DNA from: GCA-2684655 sp045105235
GTDB taxonomy: Bacteria; Planctomycetota; UBA1135; UBA2386
Reading direction: 5' to 3'
Assembly (NCBI GenBank): GCA_045105235.1
Contig: JBGCDH010000051.1
Span: 1-64,000 of the forward strand
Length of the DNA: 64,000 bases
Shown here: in pieces, positions 8,063-17,605 of the stretch
How positions within the stretch are numbered: position 1 is the first letter of the stretch
Layout of the letters: each line of letters opens with the position of its first letter
The notes under the pieces: model-generated
What the model was told of the DNA's origin: nothing
Seen by the model: only the letters and a program-made list of their open reading frames with translations
Databases searched by the model: none
Made by a program: the position numbers and the translations under genes

Positions 8063-10903
8063 ATGGCTGCCGACTCGTCGCACTCGCCCAGCAAGATCGA
8101 AACGGTTCTCGAACAGTGGTTTGAGATCCAGGCGCGGGGCGAGGAGCCGGACCTAGACAAGATCTGCGGGTATGACGCGGCCCTTACGGCCCGCGCCCGC
8201 AGCCTCATCGAGCGACAGGACCGCATGCTCGGCAAGGCTCCCGCAGCCATGCCGACGTCGCGCCCACCGCTCCCCACAGACCGCCTCGGTGAGTTTGAGC
8301 TGAAGGCCCGGATTGGATCGGGCGGCATGGGCGACGTGTATTTGGCGCGCCAATCCTCGCTGGGCCGCGACGTCGCCATCAAACTGCTGCGCTCGGAGTT
8401 TGCCGACGACCCGCTGCGGCGATTGCGCTTCAAGCGCGAAGCACAGCTCACGGCGGCGCTCGACCACGCGAACATCGTGCCGGTCTACGGAACCGGCGAA
8501 GAGCAAGGCCACGTCTTCTTGGTCATGAAGCTGCTGCCAGGTCAGCCGCTCGATCAAAAGAAGAACATCGCACCGCGCGAGCTCGCGGCTCTCGGCGCAC
8601 AGGCCGCACGGGCACTGCATGCCGCCCACCAAGTCGGCATCGTGCATCGCGACGTCAAGCCGGGGAACATCCAGATCGATGGATCGCACGCGTGGGTCCT
8701 CGACTTCGGCCTCGCTCGCGGACGCGTCGACTTGACCCTGACGACCGAAGGCCAGGTCCCCGGCACCCTCGCCTACATGCCGCCAGAGCAGCTACGCGAT
8801 GGCGACACGGCACCGGGGCCGCTTGGCGACGTCTATTCCCTCGGGGCGACGCTTTACTACTGCATCGCCGGACGCCCACCGTTCGACGACGCTTCGCCGC
8901 AGGTCCTGATCCGCTCCGCACTGCTCCACGAGCCGGAAGCACTTTCGCTATCCGGCAGCGAACGCGACCTCAACACGCTGGTGCTGAAGGCACTGGAGAA
9001 GGACCCGTCGCGGCGGTTTGACTCCGCACTGGAAATGGCCGAGGAGCTCGAGCGGTTCGCCTCGGGGCACGCGATCCAGTCACGACCGCCGAGCACGCTG
9101 ACGCGCATGGTCAAGCTGGCTCGCCGACACCGAGTCGTGACAGCCGCCGCCAGCACCGGGCTGCTGCTCTCGGCGCTGTTCGGCGCGCGAATTTGGCGCG
9201 ACAGCGTCCGCGCTGCCGAAGAGCTGACGCAACGCTTTGATCGCATCGCCACGCTCGTCGACGACAGTCAACCCGCAGCCGCCCTCGCCCGCACAAACGA
9301 GCTGGCCAAGATGCCGCAAGCGGCAGCAGATGCACGGCTCGAAGACTCCCGCTGGCTCGTGGACTCCGCCCTGGCCCTGCAGCGCACGCTGGATCGCATC
9401 CAGCTCGACGCACCTTCGCTCTACCAGCGAACCACGAGCAATCGAGAGCTTTCCCAACAGCTTGCGTCCATGCACCCGCGCATTCGCACGTCGCCAGAGG
9501 CAACCGTCGCGACCTGTTTTGCCGCGTGGTATTCGCAGGCCGACGACAAGCTCGCCGCCGCACTCGCAGAGCTGCAGAGCGCCGCTGCCTACCCAAGGCT
9601 GCATGCGACATTCGCATCGCTGCGCTCGGGCGATGAACCACAGCGACCCGCGCCCGGCCCAGCATCTTCGGCAACAGACCACGTTTTCACGGGAGCACTG
9701 CTGCTGGCCGCCGACGTGCCGCTCGCCGAAGTCTCCGGTGAATGGGCAGAAGCGCAACGCATCGGGCCAACGGAGTTTCGCACCCGCCTCATGACGGCCT
9801 CCAGCTACGAGTTGCGCGGCGAGCTCGATCTGGCGGCCGCGGCGCTGCAGATGCTCTGGGATCCACAGAGCCCGCGGCCTGAGCTGCACTGCTTCATCGC
9901 CCGCCTCGCCGCAGCACGCGGCCAGCCGGCCACAGCCGAACAGCATTTCGATCTCGCCGAACGCGCGCTCAATCGGCTTGGACGCACGCCCATCCTTCGC
10001 CTTGACGCCGGCCGCATCGAGCACTGGGTCGAGCAAAGCGAAATCAAGAAGGCGCGCAGCCTGCTTGCGGCAGCCCGGTCGCGCTTTGGCACATCGCCCA
10101 TGCTCGACCTAAGCGAGGCGCGCATCAACCTGCACGAACGCAACTACGCGGCCGCTCGCCGGCTGCTGGCCGCGTTCGTCGCACGCTTTCCCAAGGGACG
10201 TGCAAACCGCAGAGCCGAGGCAGCACTTCTTCACATCGAAATCGAGTCGTTCTGCGGCACGGCATGGCAAGAGACGGAGAGCATCGAGGCCGCCGAACGC
10301 TTGCGTGAAAGAGCTACCGCGATCAGCAAGCTAGCTGAGCTAGCGAACGACACGCGCAATGCGGCCACCGGCTATGTCCTCCGCTTCAAGGTCGAAGAAC
10401 ACGTTCGCTTGGCATACGAAGAGGCCGGCAACCGCGAACGATTCACCCATTGGGATCGCCGAGCTGGGGACTCACTGGGTCAGGCCCTGCTTGCCGACGA
10501 CCTGCACGCGGAGGCAACCTGCCAAACCTGCGCCCGCATCGCCAGCCGGTTGCTCGATCGCAAGAACAAGGCAACTCGCAAGCGACGCGCGCCGCTCCCG
10601 CTCGACCTCAAGCTTGGCGATGCAACACAACAGGCGCGTCGGCGCGCTGTGCGCATCACGATCGAAACCTACGAGCAGGGCCTCTCCCTGCACCGACAGT
10701 TTGAACTCGCGTGCATGGCCAGCTACCTCTCGGCCATGGTCAACGATCGCAAGGAGGCCCTGCGCAACGGCGCCATCGCTTCATGGCTCCTCGATCAAGG
10801 AACGGTCCCTGAAGGAGCCGTCGTCATGCAGTTCTGGCTCAACGAAGCCGGCAAAGAGCTCCGCCTGAACGAGTGGCCAGAGCCACCGCGACGGTCGCGA
10901 TAG
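8063..10903 (+). CDS. transmembrane Ser/Thr protein kinase with long TPR-like C-terminal half
   Basis: A 946-residue Hanks-type kinase. The kinase domain runs from about residue 78 to 340: glycine loop IGSGGMGDVY (84-93), lysine 107 in VAIKLL, catalytic HRDVKPGN (His195, Asp197), DFGLARG (Asp214) and the activation segment ending MPPEQL. An N-terminal stretch of about 75 residues precedes it. One membrane helix follows at about 358-378 (TAAASTGLLLSALFGARIW). The remaining 560 residues look helical, with alanine-rich TPR-like pairs, and should be extracytoplasmic. This architecture is common in planctomycetes. I chose the ATG at 8063 because an upstream extension would overlap the preceding gene. 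The ECF sigma gene at 6112 is a candidate partner. Confidence 0.9.
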   Translation: MAADSSHSPSKIETVLEQWFEIQARGEEPDLDKICGYDAALTARARSLIERQDRMLGKAPAAMPTSRPPLPTDRLGEFELKARIGSGGMGDVYLARQSSLGRDVAIKLLRSEFADDPLRRLRFKREAQLTAALDHANIVPVYGTGEEQGHVFLVMKLLPGQPLDQKKNIAPRELAALGAQAARALHAAHQVGIVHRDVKPGNIQIDGSHAWVLDFGLARGRVDLTLTTEGQVPGTLAYMPPEQLRDGDTAPGPLGDVYSLGATLYYCIAGRPPFDDASPQVLIRSALLHEPEALSLSGSERDLNTLVLKALEKDPSRRFDSALEMAEELERFASGHAIQSRPPSTLTRMVKLARRHRVVTAAASTGLLLSALFGARIWRDSVRAAEELTQRFDRIATLVDDSQPAAALARTNELAKMPQAAADARLEDSRWLVDSALALQRTLDRIQLDAPSLYQRTTSNRELSQQLASMHPRIRTSPEATVATCFAAWYSQADDKLAAALAELQSAAAYPRLHATFASLRSGDEPQRPAPGPASSATDHVFTGALLLAADVPLAEVSGEWAEAQRIGPTEFRTRLMTASSYELRGELDLAAAALQMLWDPQSPRPELHCFIARLAAARGQPATAEQHFDLAERALNRLGRTPILRLDAGRIEHWVEQSEIKKARSLLAAARSRFGTSPMLDLSEARINLHERNYAAARRLLAAFVARFPKGRANRRAEAALLHIEIESFCGTAWQETESIEAAERLRERATAISKLAELANDTRNAATGYVLRFKVEEHVRLAYEEAGNRERFTHWDRRAGDSLGQALLADDLHAEATCQTCARIASRLLDRKNKATRKRRAPLPLDLKLGDATQQARRRAVRITIETYEQGLSLHRQFELACMASYLSAMVNDRKEALRNGAIASWLLDQGTVPEGAVVMQFWLNEAGKELRLNEWPEPPRRSR

Positions 10904-10975
10904 AAGGCAACGAGTGTAGTGCATCTGATATCGGGGGCATTCTGCGGACGCGAAGCCGCCCGTCACGGCGTTGCT

Positions 10976-11023
10976 GCTCCTCGGCTGACGGGCTCCTCGG
11001 CAGACGGGCTCCCCGGCAGACAG
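10976..11023. repeat. 16-bp tandem repeat, 3 copies
   Basis: Units are gctcctcggctgacgg (10976-10991), gctcctcggcagacgg (10992-11007) and gctccccggcagacag (11008-11023). The array lies in the 200-bp gap between the convergent kinase gene and the secreted-protein gene at 11105. I see nothing else in that gap. Confidence 0.9.
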
Positions 11024-11104
11024 TATGCAACATGCATTCGTCGCAGCGCCTTGCGACGAACGCCCTCGCATCCCGAATCATACCCCGTCTACCAGATGCA
11101 CTCG

Positions 11105-12916
11105 CTAGCGCATGCCGATGCGCGCCGTCGTGCGAACCAGACCGGCGTCACTGCGATCGACCTGGATGTCAAAACCCGTGATGTGCGCCACGCAGGCCAA
11201 CGCAGCTGCCCGCACTTCGGCATACGTCTCTGCTTGTTCCGGCTGCATCCCCGCGAACCAGCGATCGAAGCCGTCGCCGAGAGCGGCGGGCACGCCTTCG
11301 CCCATGCGAACTTCCGGCCACGTCTTTGCAGCGACGTCCGCAGCAGCACCGGCGGCCTTGGCATCCAACAGGCGCGCCTTGATCTCGCTGGAGAGCTTGG
11401 CGTCGGTCGACAGCACTAGGTGCCCAGCGACCATGAACCAGTGCGGCTGGAAGTCTGCGTCCAAGCCCATCGCTGCGAAGTTCGGCACCACCTTCGCAGC
11501 ATCGATCGCGAAGGTCTCGACTCCGAGCCCTAGATCGCGGGCCTGCCATGGCTCTTGCTCGGGCTCGAGATCGGCAGCCAACGCCTTGCGGACCGACTGC
11601 ATGAAGGACGTACCGTCCGCGGGTTCGAGTGGCCGCACGACCACGGCAGCGATCAGCCAGGGCATGTCCTGCAGGCGCATCGCCTTGAGAGAGCGCAACT
11701 CAGCACCTTTCGCGATCACGGTCGTGCCACAGTGAAAGACTGCCGAATCCGGCATTTGGAAGAAGTCCGCAAGCGTCGGGAAGCTCTCATAGCCCTCACT
11801 CGCGTCCATGGCCGCGAGCATCACCTCGTCAAACGGCATGGCGATGACAAGCCCGTCGTCGGCCGGCCCCAACGCCTTTACGAGCGACGATGGCGGCACT
11901 TCAAACTCCGCAAACTCGGCGGCCATCGCTTCGCGGTATTCGAAGCGCAGCCCCGCCTTCTCGACATACATGGCGGACTGCTGATCGGCGATGATGTTGC
12001 CAAGGCGCTCAAGCTGCTCACTGGCCATTGCGGTCACCATGGCCACGCTCATGCTGTCGCTTGCCATCATCTCGTAGTTGAAGGATTCGAGTTCGTCACG
12101 CAGGTCCGCGCATGTCGACGTGCCGCTCTGAAAAAGCAGCGGCGGCTGCTCGACGGTCCAGAGCGGCCCAAGCTTCTCAACAGCAAGCGGCCCCGGCGCA
12201 GGCTCTCCAAACTGAAAGCGAAGCTGCGCGCCATCCACGACGAGCTTGAGGCTGATCTTGGGCGCAAGGCCCTCGGGGAGCTCACCGCCTCCCGCCGCGA
12301 GCATGCCTCGGACCTGCTCGCCGGCCATCGACATCCAGTCGACCGTCAGCGTGAACTCGCCGTCGCCGAGCTCAACCGACATGTCTTCCATGTCGGCGAG
12401 CATCTCCAGCTGCCCTTCGATCAAGTCGTAGGCGTTGTCGGCGGCACGCTCCGAGCGCATCGTCGCCACCAACACCCCATGGAGGCCGGAAACCTTCTCC
12501 AGCCCCATCTGCAGCTGATTGCTCGCAGCGTCGACGAACTTCTCGTCCAGCTCTGCGCTGCTGGCCACCTGCGCGAGCTGCGCACAGACAAAGGCATGCA
12601 AAGCGCCATAAAACGTGTCAATGGTCTCGGTCGGACAACCAAAGACGATCTCCGTCGGCACGAAGTCGGCGAACATTCCGAGCTGTGCCTTGAGCGTCTT
12701 GGCGTTGGCCAGCTGTGCCTGAGGCCCCGACATATGTGGCTGAAGCGCCTGCAGCAGTCGCTGCACATCGGGAGAATCCAGCAGGGCTCGGGCGTGCGGC
12801 AGCATGTCCCCCGCCACGATGACGGTGGTCGCATCGGCAGGAACATGTTCCAGGGCCTGACTACTGGCCGTCCCAGGCAGCAAGAGCGCAGTCGCGCAAG
12901 CTAGAGTTCGGATCAT
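11105..12916 (-). CDS. secreted protein of unknown function (DUF3352-like)
   Basis: A 603-residue protein with a short Sec signal (MIRTLACATALLLPGTASSQA). The start of the mature protein, LEHVPADATTVIVAGDM, resembles planctomycete proteins of the DUF3352 type, which open by asking a 'x-P-x-D' strand to precede long alpha/beta repeats. The body alternates helices rich in Met, Ala and Glu with short strands. Several cysteines are scattered (FGCPTE, FVCAQ, TSTCADL, FHCGTT, LACVAH), so disulfides are possible. No catalytic motif is visible and I assign no function. It is convergent with the kinase gene and followed on the same strand, upstream, by nothing obviously linked. Confidence 0.65.
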   Translation of the reverse strand: MIRTLACATALLLPGTASSQALEHVPADATTVIVAGDMLPHARALLDSPDVQRLLQALQPHMSGPQAQLANAKTLKAQLGMFADFVPTEIVFGCPTETIDTFYGALHAFVCAQLAQVASSAELDEKFVDAASNQLQMGLEKVSGLHGVLVATMRSERAADNAYDLIEGQLEMLADMEDMSVELGDGEFTLTVDWMSMAGEQVRGMLAAGGGELPEGLAPKISLKLVVDGAQLRFQFGEPAPGPLAVEKLGPLWTVEQPPLLFQSGTSTCADLRDELESFNYEMMASDSMSVAMVTAMASEQLERLGNIIADQQSAMYVEKAGLRFEYREAMAAEFAEFEVPPSSLVKALGPADDGLVIAMPFDEVMLAAMDASEGYESFPTLADFFQMPDSAVFHCGTTVIAKGAELRSLKAMRLQDMPWLIAAVVVRPLEPADGTSFMQSVRKALAADLEPEQEPWQARDLGLGVETFAIDAAKVVPNFAAMGLDADFQPHWFMVAGHLVLSTDAKLSSEIKARLLDAKAAGAAADVAAKTWPEVRMGEGVPAALGDGFDRWFAGMQPEQAETYAEVRAAALACVAHITGFDIQVDRSDAGLVRTTARIGMR

Positions 12917-12949
12917 GCCGACAGCATATCCGCCGACGCCGGGCGGCGA

Positions 12950-13333
12950 TCAACGCGAAATCGCCGCGTCGAAAACGCGCACCGACTTCCAGTTGCTTTT
13001 GTTGGCCTCGATAAACGCCAGGTGCGCCGGCGCATCTTGATAGGCGTCGTGGCTCGCACGGCTGTCAAAATAGACGTGCAGGGCGACGTGGAATCCGAGG
13101 TCGTTGACGTCTCGCGTCAGCTCGGCGTCACGGCTGCCGGCTACGCACATCACCACGCCATCAATCGGCGCGAGCTTCTCATAGCAGCTGGCGATCAGCG
13201 CCTCCTGAGCGGCAGGCGAGGCGTCGGCAAGTTCGAAGTAGACGTCGTGGGCGAGCGCGGCGTTCGGCATGGTTTGGCAGGAGGTCAGGGCGAATAGCGC
13301 GAACAGCGCAGACAAAGCGAGGGCGCGGAGCAT
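12950..13333 (-). CDS. Dabb-domain (stress-responsive A/B barrel) lipoprotein
   Basis: A 127-residue protein with a lipoprotein signal ending FALTSC (Cys19). The mature part fits the dimeric alpha+beta barrel (Dabb) fold: HDVYFELADASPAAQEALIA gives the opening strand and helix, and HVALHVYFDSRASHDAYQ plus HLAFIEANKSNW give the typical 'valvv.F.s.e....Y..hp.H..f' end. Dabb proteins are small and functionally diverse, and membrane-anchored versions are common in planctomycetes. The ATG at 13333 starts a perfect signal peptide. It sits 33 bp before the end of the secreted protein gene and 83 bp from the oxidoreductase gene. The function is unknown. Confidence 0.78.
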   Translation of the reverse strand: MLRALALSALFALFALTSCQTMPNAALAHDVYFELADASPAAQEALIASCYEKLAPIDGVVMCVAGSRDAELTRDVNDLGFHVALHVYFDSRASHDAYQDAPAHLAFIEANKSNWKSVRVFDAAISR

Positions 13334-13416
13334 CCAACCTATCTCAGGCGAACGGCGTGCACAGGCCAAGCTCCGGCGCGGGAAAGTTCGCCGCGCCGCG
13401 CTGCTCCCGCCTGTAT

Positions 13417-15696
13417 TCAGGACCAGCTCAGATCGTGGTTGCTGAGCGGCAGCGTGCGGATGCGCTTGCCCGTCGCGGCAAAGATCGCATTGCACAATGC
13501 CGGCGCAATCGGCGGCGTGCCGGTCTCGCCAACGCCCGACGGCGGCGCGTCGCTCGGCAAGATGTAGGTGCGAATCTCTTTGGGCGCCTCGTGCAAGCGC
13601 GGCACCCGAAAGCTGTCGTAGTTGGCCTGCGAGACGGCGCCGTTCTCGAACGTGATCTCGCCCATCATCGCGATGCCGACACCAAACACGGCCGCACCTT
13701 CGAGCTGGGCCCGCACGCGATCGGGACTGACGACGGTGCCGGCGTCGATCGCGGTATCGATCCGCGGAATGTGCACGATGCCGTTCTTCTGCACGGCCAC
13801 TTCGACAACGCACGCAACGTAGCCCAAGAAGCTCCGGTGCACGGCAAGTCCGAGACCGCTGCCCTTCGGCAGCGAACGGCCCCAATCGGCCTTGTCAGCA
13901 CAGTGCTTGAGCACGCGCAAAAGACGACCGGTGTCGACCGGGTAGCGCTCCAGCGGCTCGCCCTGGTTGGGATACTCGACCCCGCTCATGTCCACCATGC
14001 GCGGCTCGCCGATCAGATCGACAAGGTATGCGAGCGGATCCTTACCGGCGCGATGCGCCAACTCATCGACAAACGAACACTCGGCAAACGCATGCTGGAC
14101 GTGGTGCACCGAGCGCATCCAGCCGATGCGCGTTTTGGCTACCGCAGGCCCCGCTTCGCAACGCAGGTTCGCGATCGGATACGGGATGTCGGTGAAGCCC
14201 ATGCCGAGTTCGCCGGTCGACGGCATCTTGCCCATCGGGCTGAACGTCAGGCCAATCGGCGGAAAGACCGAGCGCTGGAGCCACGCCTGTGGCTTGCCGT
14301 CCTGACCGAGACCGGCCTCGACGTGCACGGCGGCGGCCGAGTGGTAGTAGTCGAAACGCGTATCGTCTTCGCGCGTCCACTGCACCCGAACCGGCTTGCC
14401 GAGCTGCTTGCTGAGCAGCGCCGCTTCGACGATGTAGTCCGGCTTGGACTTGCGGCCAAAGCCACCGCCCAAAAGCGTGACGTGCACGTCCACCTTCTTG
14501 AGGTTGAGCTTGATCGCCTGCGCGACGGCCCCCTGAGCGGCCTGCGGGTTTTGCGTCGGCGCCCAGCATTCACAGCCGTCATCGGTCACGCTTGCGACGG
14601 CGACCAACGGTTCCATCTGCGCGTGCGCCAAGAACGGCACCGAGTAGAGCGCTTCGTGCCGAGCTTCGGCCTTGGCCATGGCACCATCCACGTCGCCGAC
14701 GTTGCGCACAACCTTGCCCGGCTTCTTCGCCGTTGCCTGCATCTCCTGGTGGAACGCCTCAGAAGCAAAGGACTCGTTGTCTTCGCCGGTCCACTTGACC
14801 GCGAGCGCGTCGCGTCCCTTGTTGGCCGCATGCGTATTGCGCGCGATAACGGCGATGCCGCCGAGCGCCTGGAACGCGGGCGAACCGCGGAAGGCCGGCA
14901 GCTCGACGACATCGAGCACGCCCTTGACCGCCTTGGCCGCGTCCGCATCAAACGACTCGATCTCGCCGCCGAGCACGGGCACCCGCCAAATCGACGCGAA
15001 GACCATGCCTTCGGGCCGCACATCGGCGCCGAACTTGGCCTGCCCGTTCAAGACACCGTCGAGATCGAACGGCTTGACGCTGTCCTTGCCGACGTAGCGC
15101 AGCTCGGCGGACTTGCGGAACGTCAGCTCTTCGTCGTTCGGCGGCGTGATCGCGCGCGCTGCTTCGACGAGCTCGCCGAACGCAAGCGGCGAGGTGCCTT
15201 CCGGGCCGTGCACGGCGTGCTCGCGGGCAGCGCACTTGTCCGCGGACACGCCCCATGTCTTGGCGGCCGCCTGCTCGAGGATCGCTCGGGCGGCAGCGCC
15301 CGCGCGCCGCATCGGCTCGTAGAAGCGCCGGATGCTGCGCGAGCCATCGGTGTTCTGCGAGCCGTAGCGCGCATCCCCGAGCGCCTGCTCGATCGTCACG
15401 CGATCCCAGTCGCAGCCGAGTTCGTCGGCGACGACCATCGGCAAACTGGTTCGGATGCCCGTGCCCATTTCGGACCGGTGCGCCCAAATGCGCACGCTGC
15501 CGTCCGCATCGATCGCGAGCCACACGGAGGGCTGCAGCGGCTCGGCCCGCTCGGCTACGCCGGCCAGCGCGGCCGAAGACAGCACCTGCGCCGTGCCGAG
15601 TCGTGCGCCAACCAGCAGCGCCCCGCCGGCGACCGCGCCGCGCAGCAGGCTGCGGCGGTCGAACCCATTCGCGCCAATCTTGTCGGGAGCGTTCAC
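13417..15696 (-). CDS. iorB: molybdopterin-binding large subunit, isoquinoline 1-oxidoreductase beta type
   Basis: A 759-residue large subunit of a two-component xanthine-dehydrogenase-family hydroxylase. It begins with a twin-arginine signal (Arg14-Arg15 in DRRSLLRG, then a hydrophobic alanine/glycine run), so the complex is exported folded to the periplasm. Molybdopterin-site features include LLGGGFGRKSKPDY, GVGETGTPPIAPALCNAI near the C-terminus and EQALGDARYG. IorAB-type enzymes hydroxylate aromatic or aldehyde carbons, passing electrons to the small subunit. The substrate here is unknown; an aldehyde is as likely as an N-heterocycle. The GTG start at 15696 overlaps the stop of the small-subunit gene (GTGA), showing tight co-translation. 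Confidence 0.88.
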   Translation of the reverse strand: MNAPDKIGANGFDRRSLLRGAVAGGALLVGARLGTAQVLSSAALAGVAERAEPLQPSVWLAIDADGSVRIWAHRSEMGTGIRTSLPMVVADELGCDWDRVTIEQALGDARYGSQNTDGSRSIRRFYEPMRRAGAAARAILEQAAAKTWGVSADKCAAREHAVHGPEGTSPLAFGELVEAARAITPPNDEELTFRKSAELRYVGKDSVKPFDLDGVLNGQAKFGADVRPEGMVFASIWRVPVLGGEIESFDADAAKAVKGVLDVVELPAFRGSPAFQALGGIAVIARNTHAANKGRDALAVKWTGEDNESFASEAFHQEMQATAKKPGKVVRNVGDVDGAMAKAEARHEALYSVPFLAHAQMEPLVAVASVTDDGCECWAPTQNPQAAQGAVAQAIKLNLKKVDVHVTLLGGGFGRKSKPDYIVEAALLSKQLGKPVRVQWTREDDTRFDYYHSAAAVHVEAGLGQDGKPQAWLQRSVFPPIGLTFSPMGKMPSTGELGMGFTDIPYPIANLRCEAGPAVAKTRIGWMRSVHHVQHAFAECSFVDELAHRAGKDPLAYLVDLIGEPRMVDMSGVEYPNQGEPLERYPVDTGRLLRVLKHCADKADWGRSLPKGSGLGLAVHRSFLGYVACVVEVAVQKNGIVHIPRIDTAIDAGTVVSPDRVRAQLEGAAVFGVGIAMMGEITFENGAVSQANYDSFRVPRLHEAPKEIRTYILPSDAPPSGVGETGTPPIAPALCNAIFAATGKRIRTLPLSNHDLSWS

Positions 15697-16181
15697 TTGC
15701 CACCTCCCGCGGCTTCGCCGCCTTCTGCCGATGCCCCGCCGTTTGCCGCGAGGTGAATGGCCGCGCGGATCCGCGTGTAGGTGCCGCAGCGACAGATGTT
15801 GCCCGACATCGCACGATCGATGGCGTCGTCGTCGGGTTTCGGGTCGTTGGCCAGCAGCGCGCACGCGGCCATCATCTGCCCCGACTGGCAGTAGCCACAT
15901 TGCGGCACGTTGAGTTCGCGCCAGGCCTTTTGCACCGGGTGCTGCCCGTCTTCGGAAAGCCCCTCGATCGTCGTCACGTCTGCCTGGACGGCCTGCACGG
16001 GCACCGAGCATGAACGCACCGGCATGCCGTCCAGATGAACCGTGCAGGCGCCGCACAGGCCTTTGCCGCAGCCGAAGCGCGTGCCGGTCAGCTGCAGCTC
16101 ATCGCGCAGAGCCCAAAGCAGCGGGGTCGAGGGATCGATGTCCCCGAGGTCTCGTTCCTGTCCGTTGACGCGAATCTTCAT
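15693..16181 (-). CDS. iorA: [2Fe-2S] small subunit, isoquinoline 1-oxidoreductase alpha type
   Basis: A 162-residue ferredoxin-like electron-transfer subunit. The plant-type [2Fe-2S] cluster uses Cys38, Cys43, Cys46 and Cys58 (FGCGKGLCGACTVH and RSCSVP). The second cluster uses Cys95, Cys98, Cys130 and Cys132 (CGYCQSGQ and ICRCGTY). It has no signal of its own and should travel with the Tat-bearing large subunit. The ATG at 16181 gives the canonical start MKIRVNGQ; longer frames upstream lack homology. The C-terminal GGASAEGGEAAGGGK is a low-complexity tail. No molybdenum-cofactor assembly gene is nearby. Confidence 0.92.
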   Translation of the reverse strand: MKIRVNGQERDLGDIDPSTPLLWALRDELQLTGTRFGCGKGLCGACTVHLDGMPVRSCSVPVQAVQADVTTIEGLSEDGQHPVQKAWRELNVPQCGYCQSGQMMAACALLANDPKPDDDAIDRAMSGNICRCGTYTRIRAAIHLAANGGASAEGGEAAGGGK

Positions 16182-16312
16182 GCAGCTCCCGTTCGAGTGG
16201 CGAGACCGGCGAAGCCGCCGGCCCGTCACCATCATGCCTGCGAACGGGAGAAGCGTCGAGCAACGGCGCAAATGCCGCCACGGCAAGCCGCTGCTCCAGG
16301 TGAACTTTCGGC

Positions 16313-17383
16313 TCAGGCCTTGGCGGCCTTGCCTTCGGCCAGGATGCGCTCGGCAAGGCGGTCCGCGGCCTCACTGGTCGCGATGCCTTCTTCATTGGCA
16401 ATCGTCCACAGCTCCTTGAGCGCCTGCGGGATCCGCTCAATCTTGCGCAGAGCGGTCGGCTCGTCGTAGCCGCCGTCGTGGAACTCGACCGACACGTTGA
16501 CGATACCGCCCGCGTTGATGACGTAGTCCGGGGCGTAGAGGATGCCGCGCTCGCGCAGCATTTCCCCGTGCTCCTCCTTGAGCAGCACGTTGTTTGCCGC
16601 TCCGGCAACCACCTTGGTCCGCAGTGCGGGGATCGTCTCGTCATTGAGGATCCCGCCGAGCGCACAGGGTGCAAACAGGTCGCACTCGGTCGTCAGCACC
16701 TCATCCTCAGCAATCGGCTCGATGCCAAAGTCTTTCTTGAGCTGCTCGAGCCGCTTTTGGTTGCGGTCGGCGGCGACCACGTGGGCGCCAGCCTTTGCGA
16801 GTTTCTCGGCCAGCGCACCACCGACCGCGCCAACGCCCTGGATCGCAATCTTGCGGCCCTTCGGATCGTCGTTGTCATAGGCCTGGCCAAGCGCGGCGCG
16901 AACGCCGAGGTAGACACCGTAGGCCGTGTATGGCGACGGGTTGCCGCTCCCGCCGCTTTCGCGCGACAGGCCGCTGACATACTTGGTCGCGCGACGCACG
17001 ATCTCGAGGTCGACGATCTTGGTGTTGACGTCCTCGGCGGTCGTGTAGGCACCCTTGAGCGAATCGACCAAGCGGCCAACGCCCAAGTAAAGCGCCTCGG
17101 ATTTGATCGTCTTGGCGTCGCCAAGGATCACGGCCTTGCCGCCGCCGAGCCCCGTTTGGGCCACCGCCGACTTGTAGCTCATGCCCTTCGACAATCGCGT
17201 CACGTCGAACAGCGCCTCCTCCTCGGAGGCGTAGTTCCACATGCGCAGGCCGCCCAGCGCGGGGCCGAGCGTCGTATCGTGCACGGCCACGATTGCGTGC
17301 AGGCCACTTGCGGGATCGACGCCACGAACGACACGCTCGTAGCCTTCGACGGGGATCTCAGTGATTTGCAGGGTATCGCTCAC
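16313..17383 (-). CDS. ldh: leucine (Glu/Leu/Phe/Val) dehydrogenase
   Basis: A 356-residue NAD+-dependent amino acid dehydrogenase that deaminates branched-chain amino acids to 2-oxo acids. The catalytic lysines are Lys71 (GMSYKSAV) and Lys83 (LGGGKAVI), spaced 12 apart as in Bacillus leucine dehydrogenase. The dinucleotide fold is GVGAVGGALAEKLAKAG near residue 180. The length fits leucine rather than glutamate dehydrogenase. I chose the GTG at 17383 with GAGAAG upstream because the frame beyond it only translates a tandem repeat. The gene lies 131 bp downstream of iorA's start side and may be a separate unit. Phenylalanine or valine dehydrogenase activity is possible. Confidence 0.9.
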   Translation of the reverse strand: MSDTLQITEIPVEGYERVVRGVDPASGLHAIVAVHDTTLGPALGGLRMWNYASEEEALFDVTRLSKGMSYKSAVAQTGLGGGKAVILGDAKTIKSEALYLGVGRLVDSLKGAYTTAEDVNTKIVDLEIVRRATKYVSGLSRESGGSGNPSPYTAYGVYLGVRAALGQAYDNDDPKGRKIAIQGVGAVGGALAEKLAKAGAHVVAADRNQKRLEQLKKDFGIEPIAEDEVLTTECDLFAPCALGGILNDETIPALRTKVVAGAANNVLLKEEHGEMLRERGILYAPDYVINAGGIVNVSVEFHDGGYDEPTALRKIERIPQALKELWTIANEEGIATSEAADRLAERILAEGKAAKA

Positions 17384-17398
17384 GTGCTTCTCGGCAGT

Positions 17399-17442
17399 CG
17401 GCCTGTGATTGGGCGGCCTGTGATTAGGCGGCCTGGATTTGG
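17399..17442. repeat. 15-bp tandem repeat, about 3 copies, in a 5' leader
   Basis: Units are cggcctgtgattggg (17399-17413), cggcctgtgattagg (17414-17428) and cggcctggatttgg (17429-17442, one base short). The array begins 16 bases upstream of the leucine dehydrogenase GTG start, so it would be part of that gene's leader or promoter. It differs in position from the arrays that follow stop codons. Confidence 0.88.
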
Positions 17443-17570
17443 AGGGCAAATAGGATAGCGAGGCAGCTTTGCGAAGCCACAGTTCCACGGATTCTGGAAC
17501 CAACCCGCAACGCTGAAATCCCCGGCAGATATCGCCGCAATCCACTGCAGGAAAATGGCTTACGCCTCTC

Positions 17571-17593
17571 GGGGGCTTGCGCCATCAGCCCCC
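17571..17593 (-). terminator. terminator-like hairpin after the ChaN-PDZ gene
   Basis: Perfect 7-bp G/C arms GGGGGCT (17571-17577) and AGCCCCC (17587-17593) surround a 9-base loop. It lies 13 bases past the ChaN-PDZ stop on the minus strand. A TTTT run follows only after about 15 bases, so termination may be weak or factor-dependent. Confidence 0.5.
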
Positions 17594-17605
17594 TACGCAA
17601 CCCGC

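Noticed and set aside
11555..12904. A 449-codon plus-strand frame opposite the secreted protein
   Set aside because: His/Arg/Leu-rich shadow frame; the minus-strand protein has a signal peptide and sensible composition.
13357..15756. A 799-codon open frame on the plus strand opposite iorB
   Set aside because: It mirrors the minus-strand gene codon for codon, is rich in Arg and His as GC-rich shadow frames are, and has no domain or ribosome-binding site. iorB has full domain support.
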